Positions 51,593 to 62,004 of a stretch of 64,000 bases of DNA are shown here, piece after piece. The stretch spans positions 62,001-126,000 of the forward strand of contig NZ_NGUO01000010.1 in the NCBI RefSeq assembly GCF_002206635.1, in the 5' to 3' direction. This stretch comes from Polynucleobacter aenigmaticus. Lineage in GTDB: Bacteria > Pseudomonadota > Gammaproteobacteria > Burkholderiales > Burkholderiaceae. The notes under the pieces were generated by a model that saw only the letters and a list, made by a program, of their open reading frames with translations, did not search any database and was not told the origin of the DNA. A program made the translations under genes and the position numbers. The number at the start of each line of letters is the position of its first letter. Position 1 is the first letter of the stretch.

Positions 51593-52768
51593 ATGCTGAT
51601 TCAATTCTTTCTTAATTTAAAGGAGGCTAAGGTTCCCGTTTCAGTTCGGGAATTTTTAACCCTGCTTGAAGCTTTAAAGGAAGGTGTCATTGAACCCTCG
51701 ATTGATGAGTTCTACCAATTGGCTCGCATGACTTTAGTAAAATATGAGCAGCACTTTGATCGATTTGATCAGGTCTTTGGCTCTTATTTTAAGGGCGTTG
51801 AACAAATCATTGCCCTCGCACCAGACATCCCACTCGATTGGCTCGAAAAAAAGTTGCAACGTGTATTAACTGCTGAGGAAAAAGCGGCACTTAAGAAGCT
51901 GGGCGGGCCTGAGGAATTACAAAAGCGCTTGCAAGAGCTCATGAAGGAGCAAAAAGAATGGCATGGCGGCGGCAATAAATGGATTGGTGCTGGCGGCTCA
52001 TCTCCATTTGGTCATAGCGGCTACCACCCAGAAGGTATTCGGATCGGTGGCGAGAGTGCCGGTAATAGAACAGCAATCAAGGTGTGGGAAGCGCGAGAAT
52101 TTAAAGACTATGACAGTGACCTCAGCCTAGGAACCCGCAATATCAAAATGGCGCTTCGGCGCTTACGTCGTTTTGCCAGGGAGGGCTCAAGCCTTGAATT
52201 AGATTTGGATAAGACCATCCATTCCACCGCAGCCAATGCGGGCATGCTCGATATCCAAATGCGGCCTGAACGCCACAATCAAGTTAAGGTCTTGCTGTTG
52301 ATGGATGTAGGCGGATCAATGGATGACCACATCCAGCGTATTTCTGAATTGTTTACCGCTGTCAAAACAGAATTTAAGCATCTGGAGTACTACTACTTTC
52401 ATAACTGTGTGCATGAACATCTATGGCAAAGTAATCGCCGCCGGCGAGATCAAGTCACCTCGACACAAGACATCATGAATAAGTATGGGTCCGACTACAA
52501 ACTCATTTTTATTGGAGATGCCACTATGTCTCCTTATGAAATTCTGAGTCCCAACGGATCCGTCGAATACAACAACCGCGAGACTGGAGCTTCTTGGATC
52601 AATCGACTGATTGATCATTTCCCCCACTTTGCTTGGCTTAATCCTGAGCCAGAATCTGTATGGCAGTACCGACAATCAATCGATATCATGCAAGGCCTCA
52701 TGAAAGATCGGATGTACCCTGTGACTATGAATGGTCTTGAGAGAGCCATGCGGCAACTTTCCAAGTAA
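51593..52768 (+). CDS. VWA-domain protein, CoxE-like
   Basis: Partner of the MoxR ATPase, thought to help insert or mature the metal centre of molybdenum hydroxylases. The 391-residue protein has an N-terminal helical region (about 1-125) and a C-terminal von Willebrand A domain (about 230-385). The metal-ion-dependent adhesion site reads D238-V-G-G-S242 where DxSxS is the classical form, so the first Ser is Gly; the later Thr and Asp positions are less clear. No signal peptide, so it acts in the cytosol. Function is inferred from the family and from the moxR-coxE-xdhC context. Confidence 0.88.
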   Translation: MLIQFFLNLKEAKVPVSVREFLTLLEALKEGVIEPSIDEFYQLARMTLVKYEQHFDRFDQVFGSYFKGVEQIIALAPDIPLDWLEKKLQRVLTAEEKAALKKLGGPEELQKRLQELMKEQKEWHGGGNKWIGAGGSSPFGHSGYHPEGIRIGGESAGNRTAIKVWEAREFKDYDSDLSLGTRNIKMALRRLRRFAREGSSLELDLDKTIHSTAANAGMLDIQMRPERHNQVKVLLLMDVGGSMDDHIQRISELFTAVKTEFKHLEYYYFHNCVHEHLWQSNRRRRDQVTSTQDIMNKYGSDYKLIFIGDATMSPYEILSPNGSVEYNNRETGASWINRLIDHFPHFAWLNPEPESVWQYRQSIDIMQGLMKDRMYPVTMNGLERAMRQLSK

Positions 52769-52832
52769 GATTTGCCCATATCAAATATTTTTTATTTCAT
52801 TTCAATCATCTTTTTATTTTTACTTAAACACT

Positions 52833-53291
52833 ATGACAAACCATATTTGCGATCGCCTTAAAACACTTGGCATTGATTTACCTCCACCTGGACCCCCTGC
52901 CGCCGCATATGTGATGGCCGCCACGACCGGCAATACCGTTTTTCTATCTGGCCATATCGCCAAGAAAGATGGGAAGCCCTGGGTTGGTAAGCTTGGTCAA
53001 GACATGGATACAGAAACAGGTAAGGCTGCTGCAAAGTCGATTGCGATTGATTTAATTGCTACCTTGCAAAATCACCTGGGCTCACTGGATAAGGTAAAGC
53101 GCATCGTGAAGGTAATGGGTCTAGTGAACTCCACTTCGGAATTTACCGAACAACACCTGGTTATCAATGGCTGCTCAGAACTACTCTTTGAGGTATTTGG
53201 TGATGCCGGAAAACATGCTAGAAGTGCATTTGGTGTGGCGCAGATCCCTTTAGGCGCTTGCGTCGAGATCGAACTCATTGCCGAGATTTAA
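52833..53291 (+). CDS. RidA/YjgF-family protein
   Basis: A 152-residue member of the RidA (YjgF/YER057c/UK114) superfamily, small trimeric enzymes, some of which deaminate reactive enamines or imines. Conserved segments are GNTVFLSGHIAKKDGK and the C-terminal ARSAFGVAQIPLGACVEIE, with the Arg and Gly-Ala-x-Val-Glu of the substrate pocket. I start at the ATG at 52833; an upstream frame from 52731 gives an implausible hydrophobic extension. No Shine-Dalgarno is visible. It sits between the CoxE-like gene and the convergent MocA-like gene; a link to the molybdo-locus is uncertain. Confidence 0.85.
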   Translation: MTNHICDRLKTLGIDLPPPGPPAAAYVMAATTGNTVFLSGHIAKKDGKPWVGKLGQDMDTETGKAAAKSIAIDLIATLQNHLGSLDKVKRIVKVMGLVNSTSEFTEQHLVINGCSELLFEVFGDAGKHARSAFGVAQIPLGACVEIELIAEI

Positions 53292-53295
53292 GAGC

Positions 53296-53946
53296 TTAGC
53301 TTAAGCTTAATTTGTACTCTTGGATGTCTTCCGGTGTGTCGACATCCAATACAAATGCCCGATTGTTCGTGCGCATGATGTGTACTTTTTCAGGATGAGC
53401 ATCCATATAGGCACGGCAAACCATTCCCGGGGCAGCCAAAACTTCTTGAACTGCTTTGCTGGAAAATAGCACTGGATTACCACGCTCTCCATTAACCATT
53501 GGCAGGATAACTTCTTCTCCAGCCTTGCAATGAGAAAATTCTTGGAGTAATTCTTGAATTTCTTTGGCGCCTATCTCAGGTTGGTCTGATAGTGCAAGCA
53601 GCAAGACATCAAACTGGCTTTGGAGTGACTCTAGACCCAATCGAACCGATGAGGCCTGGCCCATTTGTGGCGCTAGATTTCGAATGGACTTAATTGGGAA
53701 CGCTAAAGAAGTATTGATCTTTTCAATCTCAGACTCGATCACTTCCGCATGAAAGCCCGTTACGGCAATGTATTCAGTAGGCATAAATATCTGAATAGCG
53801 TTTGATAAATACTCTAAAAGGGTATGGTCTTCTTTACGGAGTAAGGCTTTGGGGTGCTTACCTAGACGACTACCCTCACCTGCAGCGAGCAATAGAACTG
53901 CAAGGCGCAACTTCGGAGCTTGAGTAGATGGGCTAGAACTTATCAT
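53296..53946 (-). CDS. MobA/MocA-like nucleotidyltransferase (molybdenum-cofactor cytidylyltransferase candidate)
   Basis: A 216-residue NTP-transferase. The nucleotide-binding signature LLLAAGEGSRLGKHPKALL (about 17-35) fits the MobA/MocA family, and LALSDQPE (about 107) and GERGNPVLF follow. MocA-type enzymes make molybdopterin cytosine dinucleotide, the cofactor form used by xanthine-dehydrogenase-family and CO-dehydrogenase enzymes. I start at the ATG at 53946; a longer frame to 54141 would run through the divergent xdhC start. It is divergent from xdhC (64 bp), which supports a cofactor role. Confidence 0.8.
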   Translation of the reverse strand: MISSSPSTQAPKLRLAVLLLAAGEGSRLGKHPKALLRKEDHTLLEYLSNAIQIFMPTEYIAVTGFHAEVIESEIEKINTSLAFPIKSIRNLAPQMGQASSVRLGLESLQSQFDVLLLALSDQPEIGAKEIQELLQEFSHCKAGEEVILPMVNGERGNPVLFSSKAVQEVLAAPGMVCRAYMDAHPEKVHIMRTNNRAFVLDVDTPEDIQEYKLSLS

Positions 53947-54010
53947 TAGAGAGATAATAATTACATTAATAGTAAAAAAATAATAAATACAAAAATATTG
54001 AAGATAAGAG

Positions 54011-54994
54011 ATGAATAGCACCGATTTAAGCGTATTAAAAGCGGCGGTAGATTGGCTCAAATCTGGCCATCGCGTTGCCATTGCTACCGTAGTCCAAACT
54101 TGGGGTTCAGCCCCAAGGCCAATTGGCTCATGGCTTGCCATTAGGGATGATGGACAAGTAACGGGATCGGTTTCTGGTGGATGCGTCGAGGATGACCTGA
54201 TTCGTCGAGTTCAAGCTGAAATCTTGACCCGAGACTTACCCGAGATGGTGGTCTATGGCGTGAGCCAAAAGGAGGCTGCTCGCTTTGGTCTGCCCTGTGG
54301 TGGCACCTTAAGATTACTGGTAGAGCCCAAACCTGAGCTAGATGTTTTGGAGGCAATCCTGGCCTCCATCTCCAGTCACCAAATTACCTCCCGTACAGTT
54401 GATCTCAGTACTGGCAAATCCAAACTGGAATCTGGTAACCGCAATGAGGCTTTTATTTGCAATGACAAGCTTATGAAAACTACTTACGGCCCACGCTGGC
54501 GTATGGTGATCATTGGTGCGGGACAGTTGTCGCTTTATACGGCAGACTTTGCGCTGGCATCAGACTTTGAAGTCATTGTCATTGATCCGCGTGATGAATA
54601 TGCTGAAGGCATTAATCGCGAGCACATCCAGTTTATTAAAGGGATGCCAGATGATGTTTTACTGGAAATAGGAGTTGACTCTCATACAGCAGTAGTTGCC
54701 TTGACGCACGACCCTAAGCTCGATGACATGGCCCTTATGGAGGCGCTAAAGTCCCCCGCTTTTTATGTCGGCGCGTTAGGTAGTAGAGTGAATACTCAAA
54801 AACGCAAAGACCGCCTACTAGAATTTGATGTGACCCAAGAACAAGTTGAGCGACTGCATGGTCCTGTAGGCTTGTTCATAGGCGCCCTGACTCCGCCTGA
54901 AATTGCTGTATCGATTTTGGCGGAAGTGATTGCCGTCAAATACGGCATACCCATTCCCAAAAAAAACCTAAATAAAGAAAAACCTGATCGGTAG
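54011..54994 (+). CDS. xdhC: XdhC/CoxF-family molybdenum-hydroxylase maturation protein
   Basis: Binds the molybdenum cofactor, promotes its sulfuration and inserts it into hydroxylases of the xanthine dehydrogenase family. The 327-residue protein has the N-terminal XdhC/CoxI domain with SVSGGCVEDDL (about 53-63) and FGLPCGG (92-98), whose cysteines are conserved in the family, and a C-terminal Rossmann domain starting VIIGAGQLS (about 166-174). AAGAG precedes the ATG. It lies in a cluster with MoxR, CoxE and MocA-like genes. The substrate enzyme is not in the window. Confidence 0.9.
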   Translation: MNSTDLSVLKAAVDWLKSGHRVAIATVVQTWGSAPRPIGSWLAIRDDGQVTGSVSGGCVEDDLIRRVQAEILTRDLPEMVVYGVSQKEAARFGLPCGGTLRLLVEPKPELDVLEAILASISSHQITSRTVDLSTGKSKLESGNRNEAFICNDKLMKTTYGPRWRMVIIGAGQLSLYTADFALASDFEVIVIDPRDEYAEGINREHIQFIKGMPDDVLLEIGVDSHTAVVALTHDPKLDDMALMEALKSPAFYVGALGSRVNTQKRKDRLLEFDVTQEQVERLHGPVGLFIGALTPPEIAVSILAEVIAVKYGIPIPKKNLNKEKPDR

Positions 54995-55010
54995 TTTGAT
55001 CGGGTTTTTT
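54979..55010. terminator. Bidirectional terminator between xdhC and parC
   Basis: AACCTGATC (54981-54989) pairs with GATCGGGTT (54998-55006), nine base pairs with one G-U wobble and an eight-base loop; a T-run follows and an A-run precedes it. The stem-loop includes the xdhC stop codon (54992-54994). It can end xdhC on plus and parC on minus. Confidence 0.8.
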
Positions 55011-55020
55011 ATTTGCTGGA

Positions 55021-55037
55021 TTACTACTCTGTAGTAA
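55021..55037. repeat. Small inverted repeat just after parC
   Basis: TTACTAC (55021-55027) and GTAGTAA (55031-55037) are perfect seven-base arms around TCT, five bases beyond the parC stop. With the terminator at 54979-55010 it would give two hairpins in tandem on the parC transcript. Confidence 0.5.
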
Positions 55038-55042
55038 GTGGC

Positions 55043-57490
55043 TTAATTTGCTTTAAGCTTGCCATCTTTAAGTCGCGGCTCAACAAAGTGTCCTTTGCGA
55101 GCACGATTACCCGCAAATGACTTCAAGGTTTTTGCATCCAGATTTAGCTCGGTTGGTTTGCCTGCACGGCCTGCACCAGAATATGTGGCGCCATCAGACC
55201 CAACCGCAATAGCGGAGGCAAGTTTCTCTTTGTCCTCTAAGCCCATCAAGATCACACCCTTACCGCCAGTAGGCAGACGCTTGAGCTCATCCAATGGGAA
55301 AACCAATAGCTTGGAACCCTCAGAGAGACAAGCTACCTGCTTCATTCCGGCAGTTACTTTTGCCGCACCTAGAGGAGCGTCGCCGCTTGGGAATTTGCTA
55401 TCGATACCAACAAATGACTTGCCTGCTTTATTACGCGTGGTCATATCGGCAACGTTGGCCAAGAAGCCATTACCCGATCTAGTGGATATCAATACCAAAT
55501 CATCTGACTGACCAGCGTAATACGCCACCATTTGGGATCCAGCGGCCAAGTTTACAAAACTCGTCAATGGCGAACCATCGCCGCGGGCACCAGGTAAGTC
55601 ACTTACGGGGACCGTGTAAACGCGGCCATCGCTACCGAAGCCCTGGATAACGTCGATCGTACGACATTCAAAGGTGCTGTAGAGCGCATCTCCCGCCTTG
55701 AAGCCAAACTGAGTTGCATCATGCTCATGACCCTGGCGAACACGTACCCAACCTTTTTGAGAGACGATCACTGTTACCGGCTCGTCCAGTACTTTAGTCT
55801 CTGCAATAGCGCGCTTATCCTCTAGAATCAAGGTCCGGCGGTCATCACCAAAATCCTTCATATCGGATTCGATTTCTTTGATGATGCGTTTGCGAAGCAC
55901 AGTGTCACTTTGTAATAAGCCCTGCAGATCATCGCGCTCTGATTTGAGCTCTTTGAGTTCTTGCTCAATCTTGATGCCTTCTAGGCGTGCCAGCTGACGC
56001 AAGCGGATATCCAAAATGTCTTCCGCTTGGCGATCGCTGAGTTTGAACTCTTTAATGAGGTCTGCCTTAGGCTCGTCACTATTGCGAATAATCTTAATTA
56101 CCTTATCAATATTTAGAAGAACAATTAAGCGCCCTTCTAAAATATGCATCCGGTCATTGACCTTTCCTAAGCGATGCTGTGTACGGCGTGTCACCGTTCC
56201 CACCCTAAAAGAAATCCACTCAGAGATGATCTCTTTTAGTCCTTTTTGACGTGGACGACCATCAGTGCCTATCATCACCAAGTTCATTGGCGCATTGGAC
56301 TCTAATGAAGTATGGGCTAGTAATAGGTTTACGAACTCATTGACATCGATATTTTTACTCTTAGGCTCAAATACCAAACGCACTGCCGCATCTTTGCTGG
56401 ATTCATCACGAACACCGTCAAGTACATTCAAGATGGTGGACTTGAGATTGTTCTGCTCTGGAGTCAAAGTCTTTTTGCCGACTTTCACCTTGGGATTAGT
56501 AATCTCCTCAATCTCTTGTAGTACGCGTTGCGTCGAAGTGGATGGGGGTAATTCATTGACAACAATTTTCCACTGACCGCGAGCGAGCTCCTCAATAGAC
56601 CAGCGTGCACGCACTTTGAGACTGCCACGACCCGCTTCATAAATCTGTGCAATTTCTCCAGGAGAAGAAATGATTTGACCGCCGCCTGGATAATCGGGGC
56701 CAGGCATGATTTCTAGGAGCTCTGAAGTACTCATTTTGGGAGACTTCATCAATGCGATTGCAGCGCTAGCAACTTCACGTAAATTATGAGAAGGAATCTC
56801 AGTAGCCATACCAACTGCAATACCGGACGCACCGTTCAACAGAACAAAGGGTAGGCGTGCTGGTAAAAGCTTGGGCTCTTGGAATGATCCATCGTAGTTT
56901 GGCGCAAAATCTACCGTACCTTCATCGATCTCGCTCAGCAGCAAGCCAGCAATTTTGGTTAGACGCGCTTCGGTGTAACGCATAGCAGCTGCGCCATCAC
57001 CATCACGTGAACCGAAGTTACCCTGGCCATCAATTAGCGGATAACGTAGTGAAAAGCTTTGCGCAAGACGCACTAAAGCGTCGTAAGCTGACTGGTCGCC
57101 ATGGGGATGGAATTTACCTAGTACATCACCCACCACGCGCGCGCTCTTGACTGGTTTTGCATCAGCGCGCAATCCCATCTCACTCATGGAGAACAAGATG
57201 CGACGTTGTACTGGCTTTTGACCATCCGATACATCGGGCAATGCACGACCCTTCACTACGCTAATGGCGTAATCAAGGTAAGCGCGCTCCGCATAGACGG
57301 CCAGAGTTAAGCTATCTTTGTCATCCTCATTGAGTTCGACTATTTTTGGATCATGAGGGTCCTTGGGGCCACCAGCTTGTGGAGATGCCACTGCATCCAC
57401 TTCAACAATATCCATCTCAATGGGTTCTGCAGCAAATAAATCTGCTTGATCGGCCGCAGCAATATCGCCAGGAGTTTTTTTAATCGCCAT
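55043..57490 (-). CDS. parC: DNA topoisomerase IV subunit A
   Basis: Cleavage-rejoining subunit of topoisomerase IV, which unlinks daughter chromosomes. The 815-residue protein has the winged-helix and tower domains with the active-site Tyr in [10 protein letters not shown] (about 167), the quinolone-resistance-region [28 protein letters not shown], and C-terminal blades. The gyrase-specific QRRGGKG box is absent and the gene is paired with parE, so it is ParC and not GyrA. It overlaps parE by one base (TAATG), a sign of translational coupling. Confidence 0.95.
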   Translation of the reverse strand: MAIKKTPGDIAAADQADLFAAEPIEMDIVEVDAVASPQAGGPKDPHDPKIVELNEDDKDSLTLAVYAERAYLDYAISVVKGRALPDVSDGQKPVQRRILFSMSEMGLRADAKPVKSARVVGDVLGKFHPHGDQSAYDALVRLAQSFSLRYPLIDGQGNFGSRDGDGAAAMRYTEARLTKIAGLLLSEIDEGTVDFAPNYDGSFQEPKLLPARLPFVLLNGASGIAVGMATEIPSHNLREVASAAIALMKSPKMSTSELLEIMPGPDYPGGGQIISSPGEIAQIYEAGRGSLKVRARWSIEELARGQWKIVVNELPPSTSTQRVLQEIEEITNPKVKVGKKTLTPEQNNLKSTILNVLDGVRDESSKDAAVRLVFEPKSKNIDVNEFVNLLLAHTSLESNAPMNLVMIGTDGRPRQKGLKEIISEWISFRVGTVTRRTQHRLGKVNDRMHILEGRLIVLLNIDKVIKIIRNSDEPKADLIKEFKLSDRQAEDILDIRLRQLARLEGIKIEQELKELKSERDDLQGLLQSDTVLRKRIIKEIESDMKDFGDDRRTLILEDKRAIAETKVLDEPVTVIVSQKGWVRVRQGHEHDATQFGFKAGDALYSTFECRTIDVIQGFGSDGRVYTVPVSDLPGARGDGSPLTSFVNLAAGSQMVAYYAGQSDDLVLISTRSGNGFLANVADMTTRNKAGKSFVGIDSKFPSGDAPLGAAKVTAGMKQVACLSEGSKLLVFPLDELKRLPTGGKGVILMGLEDKEKLASAIAVGSDGATYSGAGRAGKPTELNLDAKTLKSFAGNRARKGHFVEPRLKDGKLKAN

Positions 57491-59478
57491 TAGATGTCTG
57501 CCTCTACATCATTACCGCGCTCTTCGAGCCAATCACGACGAGCCCCGGATTCGGATTTACCCATCAACATATCCATTGTTTTAATTGTTTCATCTTCCGT
57601 CCAAGAGCCCAATGTCACTGGCAATAAGCGGCGGGTATCTGGATTTAAGGTGGTATCCCACAATTGCTCCGCACTCATCTCACCCAATCCTTTAAAGCGA
57701 GAGATTTGCCAACCCGACTCTTTGACGCCATCTTTACGCAACTTATCTTCAATCGATTGAAGTTCGCCTATATCTAGGGCATAGATTTTTTGCGCAGGTT
57801 TTTTGCCACGTGCTGGTGCATCAACCCTAAACAAGGGTGGTCGTGAAATATGAATGTGACCTAATTGAATTAACTTAGGGAAATGCTTATAAAACAACGT
57901 GAGCAGCAATACCTGAATATGCGCCCCATCGACGTCCGCATCGGATAGGATGCACACTTTACCGTAACGCAGGTTCGATAAATCAGGGCTGTCATTAGCA
58001 CCGTGCGGATCAACGCCGATCGCCACGGCAATGTCATGTACCTCGTTATTAGCAAATAAGCGGTCGCGCTCTGCTTCCCAAGTATTTAGGACCTTGCCTC
58101 GCAATGGCAAGATTGCTTGATACTCTTTATTGCGACCCATCTTGGCAGATCCACCTGCTGAATCACCCTCAACGAGGAAGATTTCATTGAGGCTAATATC
58201 TTCACTCTCACAATCAGTCAGCTTTCCAGGCAGAACGGCAACACCAGAAGATTTTTTCTTCTCAACCTTTTGACCGGCACGTGTTCTCGCTTGAGCTTGC
58301 TTGATTACCAAGTCAGCCAGTTTGCGACCGTAATCCACGTGCTCATTAAGCCAAAGTTCTAATGCAGATTTTGCATATCCAGAAACTAAACGTACTGCGT
58401 CTCTGGAATTCAAACGCTCTTTAATCTGCCCCTGGAATTGTGGGTCCAATACTTTGGCAGACAAAATGAAGGAGGCGCGTGCAAAGACATCCTCAGGCAT
58501 TAACTTGACGCCCTTAGGCTGCAAAGCATGCATTTCAATAAAACCTTTAACAGCATTAAAGAGTCCTTCACGCAAACCACTTTCATGTGTTCCCCCTGCA
58601 GGGGTCGGAATCAAGTTCACATAACTCTCGCGCACTGGCGCACCATCTTCAGTCCAAGTCACAACCCAGGCAGCGCCTTCGCCCTCTGCAAAAGAATCAT
58701 CATCACCATTGCCGGTGGCATATTGCTCACCCTCAAATGGTGGAATTACTTCAGCGCCGTGCCCTGCTTGTGCCATGGCTTCATTTAAATAGCCACGTAA
58801 GCCTTGGGCATACTGCCAAGTCTGACTCTCGCCAGACTTTTCTTGAATGAGGGTCACTTTGACGCCCGGCAATAACACTGCCTTTGAGCGCAATAAACGA
58901 ATTAGCTCTGGCATTGGTATGCCAGGACTATCAAAATACTTACCATCTGGCCATGCGCGTACTCGAGTACCGTGTGATTTATCTTCTTTGCCAGCAGCGT
59001 TGGTCTTGAGTTTTTCGATGACCCTGCCATCAGCAAATGCCAAAGTAGATACTTGGCCTTCACGCCATACAGTCACTTCTAAACGTTTGGATAAGGCATT
59101 GGTTACCGAGACACCAACTCCATGCAAACCACCCGAGAAAGCATATGCACCGCCACTGCCTTTTTCGAACTTACCGCCAGCGTGAAGCTGGGTAAAGACG
59201 ATTTCTACTACCGGTAATTTCTCCGTGGGGTGCATTCCTACCGGAATGCCACGCCCGTCATCTTCTACGCTCACGCTGCTATCGGCATGCAAAGTCACAA
59301 TGATTTGCTTACCAAACCCCCCTAAAGCCTCATCAGAAGCGTTATCCAACACCTCCTGAATGATGTGCAAAGGGTTATCAGTTCGGGTGTACATTCCCGG
59401 GCGTTGACGGACAGGTTCAAGCCCTTTAAGGACCTGAATCGATGATTCGCTGTATTCGGAAGTTTTACGGGTAGCCAT
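57490..59478 (-). CDS. parE: DNA topoisomerase IV subunit B
   Basis: ATPase subunit of topoisomerase IV. The 662-residue protein has the GHKL ATPase domain ([10 protein letters not shown] near 45-54, [27 protein letters not shown]), a transducer domain and the TOPRIM region with [15 protein letters not shown] and DADVDGAHI. No Shine-Dalgarno is visible; on the minus strand TACAAT (59492-59487) ends eight bases before the ATG, the same spacing as before mfd, so the message may be leaderless. It is followed by parC. Confidence 0.95.
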   Translation of the reverse strand: MATRKTSEYSESSIQVLKGLEPVRQRPGMYTRTDNPLHIIQEVLDNASDEALGGFGKQIIVTLHADSSVSVEDDGRGIPVGMHPTEKLPVVEIVFTQLHAGGKFEKGSGGAYAFSGGLHGVGVSVTNALSKRLEVTVWREGQVSTLAFADGRVIEKLKTNAAGKEDKSHGTRVRAWPDGKYFDSPGIPMPELIRLLRSKAVLLPGVKVTLIQEKSGESQTWQYAQGLRGYLNEAMAQAGHGAEVIPPFEGEQYATGNGDDDSFAEGEGAAWVVTWTEDGAPVRESYVNLIPTPAGGTHESGLREGLFNAVKGFIEMHALQPKGVKLMPEDVFARASFILSAKVLDPQFQGQIKERLNSRDAVRLVSGYAKSALELWLNEHVDYGRKLADLVIKQAQARTRAGQKVEKKKSSGVAVLPGKLTDCESEDISLNEIFLVEGDSAGGSAKMGRNKEYQAILPLRGKVLNTWEAERDRLFANNEVHDIAVAIGVDPHGANDSPDLSNLRYGKVCILSDADVDGAHIQVLLLTLFYKHFPKLIQLGHIHISRPPLFRVDAPARGKKPAQKIYALDIGELQSIEDKLRKDGVKESGWQISRFKGLGEMSAEQLWDTTLNPDTRRLLPVTLGSWTEDETIKTMDMLMGKSESGARRDWLEERGNDVEADI

Positions 59479-59545
59479 GCGCGCAAATTGTAGTCATGTC
59501 TGGAGGAAAACCTGAATTTTCCTAAATTTATGCCAAAATCACTGA

Positions 59546-60766
59546 ATGGGAGCCTTAAGTCATATTCGCGTTTTAGACCTCAGCCGGGTTCTTGCCGGCC
59601 CATGGTGTACACAAAATCTTGCCGATCTAGGGGCGGATGTCATTAAAGTCGAACGTCCAGGGGTTGGGGACGATACCCGACATTGGGGCCCCCCTTTTGC
59701 GCGGGACGCCCAGGGTAATGAAACAGCTGAAACAGCCTATTTCATCTGCATTAATCGCAATAAACGCTCCATTACTGTCGATATCAGCAAGCCAGAAGGA
59801 CAAGAAATCATTCGTCAGCTAGCCAAAGAGTCTGACGTGGTCATTGAAAATTACAAAGTTGGTGACTTAGCCAAGTACGGCCTGGATTACGAGAGCCTCA
59901 AAAAGGTCAAATCTGACCTGATTTATTGCTCCATTACCGGTTTTGGTCAAAATGGACCCTATGCTCACCGCCCTGGCTATGACTTCATCATCCAGGGCAT
60001 GGGTGGTTTTATGAGTGTTACTGGCGAGGCTGATGATTTTCCAGGGGCTAGCCCACAAAAGGCTGGTGTAGCTATCGCTGACATCTTTACTGGCATGTAC
60101 GCCAGTTCCGCCATCTTGGCTGCAGTTGTGTATCGAGACCAAACTGGGCAAGGTCAATACATTGATATGGCGCTTTTGGATACCCAAATTGCAGTCATGG
60201 CTAATGTCTCAAGCGCCTATTTGTGCTCAGACCAGATTCCTCGCCGCTGGGGAAATGCATCGCCCATCATCGTCCCCTATCAAACCTTTCCCACGTCGGA
60301 TGGCTGGATGATTGTGGCAGTTGGCAATGATGGTCAATTTAAGCACTTTGTTACTGCCGGTGGGGAGGCTCATTTAGCTGAAAATCCTCTCTTTACCAAC
60401 AACCCCTTACGCGTTGAACATCGGAAATCATTGGTTCCATTGCTAGAAGTAATGACGCGCCGAAAAACTAAGGCTGAGTGGATTGCCCTTTTAGAGGCTG
60501 CTAATGTGCCTTGCGGCCCAATTAACAACTTCGAGGAGGTCTTTGATAACGAGCAAGTCAAGGCGCGTGGCGTCCAAATTGAGGTTCCTCACCCAACAGC
60601 GGGCACGATGAAGCTAGTTAGAAGCCCTATGCGACTCTCAGAAACCCCCGTAGATGTTCGTCTTGCACCTCCGACCCTGGGTCAACACACTGATGAGATT
60701 CTGCGGGAACGTTTAAAACTGGATCCCCAGGCCATTGCTGCCTTGCAAGAAAAGGGCATCATCTAA
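59546..60766 (+). CDS. Class III (CaiB/BaiF family) CoA-transferase
   Basis: Family III transferase that moves CoA between carboxylic acids, as in formyl-CoA:oxalate CoA-transferase. The 406-residue protein begins with the family N terminus (SRVLAGPWCTQNLADLGADV, quoted in part) and VERPGVGDDTRHWGPP, and has the catalytic Asp in VAIADIFTGMYAS (about residue 175). It lies four bases before the MFS carrier gene, so the pair probably imports and activates a small carboxylate. The oxalate-specific residues cannot be judged by eye; the substrate is open. It is divergent from parE. Confidence 0.88.
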   Translation: MGALSHIRVLDLSRVLAGPWCTQNLADLGADVIKVERPGVGDDTRHWGPPFARDAQGNETAETAYFICINRNKRSITVDISKPEGQEIIRQLAKESDVVIENYKVGDLAKYGLDYESLKKVKSDLIYCSITGFGQNGPYAHRPGYDFIIQGMGGFMSVTGEADDFPGASPQKAGVAIADIFTGMYASSAILAAVVYRDQTGQGQYIDMALLDTQIAVMANVSSAYLCSDQIPRRWGNASPIIVPYQTFPTSDGWMIVAVGNDGQFKHFVTAGGEAHLAENPLFTNNPLRVEHRKSLVPLLEVMTRRKTKAEWIALLEAANVPCGPINNFEEVFDNEQVKARGVQIEVPHPTAGTMKLVRSPMRLSETPVDVRLAPPTLGQHTDEILRERLKLDPQAIAALQEKGII

Positions 60767-60770
60767 TTAA

Positions 60771-62003
60771 ATGTCATTTAGTAAGTCAAGCGAAAAGTTA
60801 ACACTTCAGCAAGTGCTGATTTTTGGCGGCTTGATGGTCACTTTCTCCATGGGTATACGCCATGGATTCGGGCTCTTTAATCTTCCAATCACTTCAGCCA
60901 ATGGCTGGGGCCGTGAAACATTTGCACTAACGATTGCATTGCAGAATTTAATTTGGGGTGTAGTTCAACCCATCACTGGGGCATTAGCCGATCGTTATGG
61001 CTCACTCAAAATTATGGTGGCTGGCGGCGTGCTCTATGCACTCGGTTTAGCAGGGATGGCACTCTCTACAGATGCATTGAACTTCACCCTGACAGGTGGA
61101 TTGCTGATTGGTCTTGCGCAAACTGCAACCACCTATAGTGTGGTCTACGGAATATTGGGTCGCAACGTTGCCGCAGAAAAACGAGTCTGGGCAATGGGTA
61201 TTGCAGCAGCAGCTGGATCATTTGGGCAATTTCTAATGATTCCGGTTGAGCAAGGCCTGCTGAGTAACTTTGGCGCCAATGATGCGCTCTTGATATTGGC
61301 GCTGATGGCTAGCCTGATGATTCCAATTGCATTTATGTTGCGTGAGCCCGTCATCACCAATGCTCACCCAGGTAATAATCAAACAATTAAAGAAGCATTA
61401 AAAGAGGCCATGGGCAATCCCAGTTTTAGGCTTCTGACTTTGGGTTATTTTGTTTGTGGATTTCAGGTGGTATTCATTGCAGTGCATTTAGCGCCTTACC
61501 TCAAAGATTTATCAACGATTTATCCAAGTGTTGGTGCACCTGTTGTAGCTACCACGGCACTCGCTTTGATTGGACTCTTTAATATATTTGGCACCTATAG
61601 TGCCGGAATGCTTGGTCAACACTTTCCGAAGCGCTATCTACTATCAGGCATCTATATCTTTAGGTCAATCGCTATCATGGGCTTCATCTGGCTACCGCTT
61701 AGCCCTGCTACCACCTATATCTTCGCAGCAATTATGGGCTTCTTGTGGCTTTCCACAATCCCCCTAACCAATGCGATTGTGGCGCAGATCTTTGGCGTTA
61801 AATACCTATCCATGCTCTCTGGATTGGTTTTCTTCTCACACCAGTTAGGTAGCTTCTGTGGCGCCTATTTTGGCGGTTACTTATTTGACCGTACCGGCTC
61901 TTACCTCATTGTTTGGAATATCGCCATTGCCTTAGGCTTCTTTGCTTTCCTAGTCAACCTTCCCGTTAAAGAGCGAGCCATTCATCGCGCCGTGACCGCC
62001 TAA
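60771..62003 (+). CDS. MFS transporter, oxalate/monocarboxylate-type
   Basis: A 410-residue major-facilitator carrier with about 12 hydrophobic segments. MGIRHGFGLFNLP in the first helix, then GALADRYGSLKIMVAGG (the MFS A-like loop, about 72-88), are seen in the oxalate/formate antiporter and monocarboxylate-porter group. It starts four bases after the CoA-transferase stop, which suggests that the two are one unit for uptake and activation of an organic acid. The transported compound is not determined. Confidence 0.85.
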   Translation: MSFSKSSEKLTLQQVLIFGGLMVTFSMGIRHGFGLFNLPITSANGWGRETFALTIALQNLIWGVVQPITGALADRYGSLKIMVAGGVLYALGLAGMALSTDALNFTLTGGLLIGLAQTATTYSVVYGILGRNVAAEKRVWAMGIAAAAGSFGQFLMIPVEQGLLSNFGANDALLILALMASLMIPIAFMLREPVITNAHPGNNQTIKEALKEAMGNPSFRLLTLGYFVCGFQVVFIAVHLAPYLKDLSTIYPSVGAPVVATTALALIGLFNIFGTYSAGMLGQHFPKRYLLSGIYIFRSIAIMGFIWLPLSPATTYIFAAIMGFLWLSTIPLTNAIVAQIFGVKYLSMLSGLVFFSHQLGSFCGAYFGGYLFDRTGSYLIVWNIAIALGFFAFLVNLPVKERAIHRAVTA

Positions 62004-62004
62004 T

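Noticed and set aside
53947..54141. Upstream extension of the MocA-like gene by 65 codons
   Set aside because: It would overlap the xdhC start on the other strand, is hydrophobic and AT-rich in part, and lies outside the family N terminus.
55059..55511. 150-codon open frame on the plus strand within parC
   Set aside because: Antisense to the ParC C-terminal domain; composition is serine/proline-rich as expected for a shadow frame.
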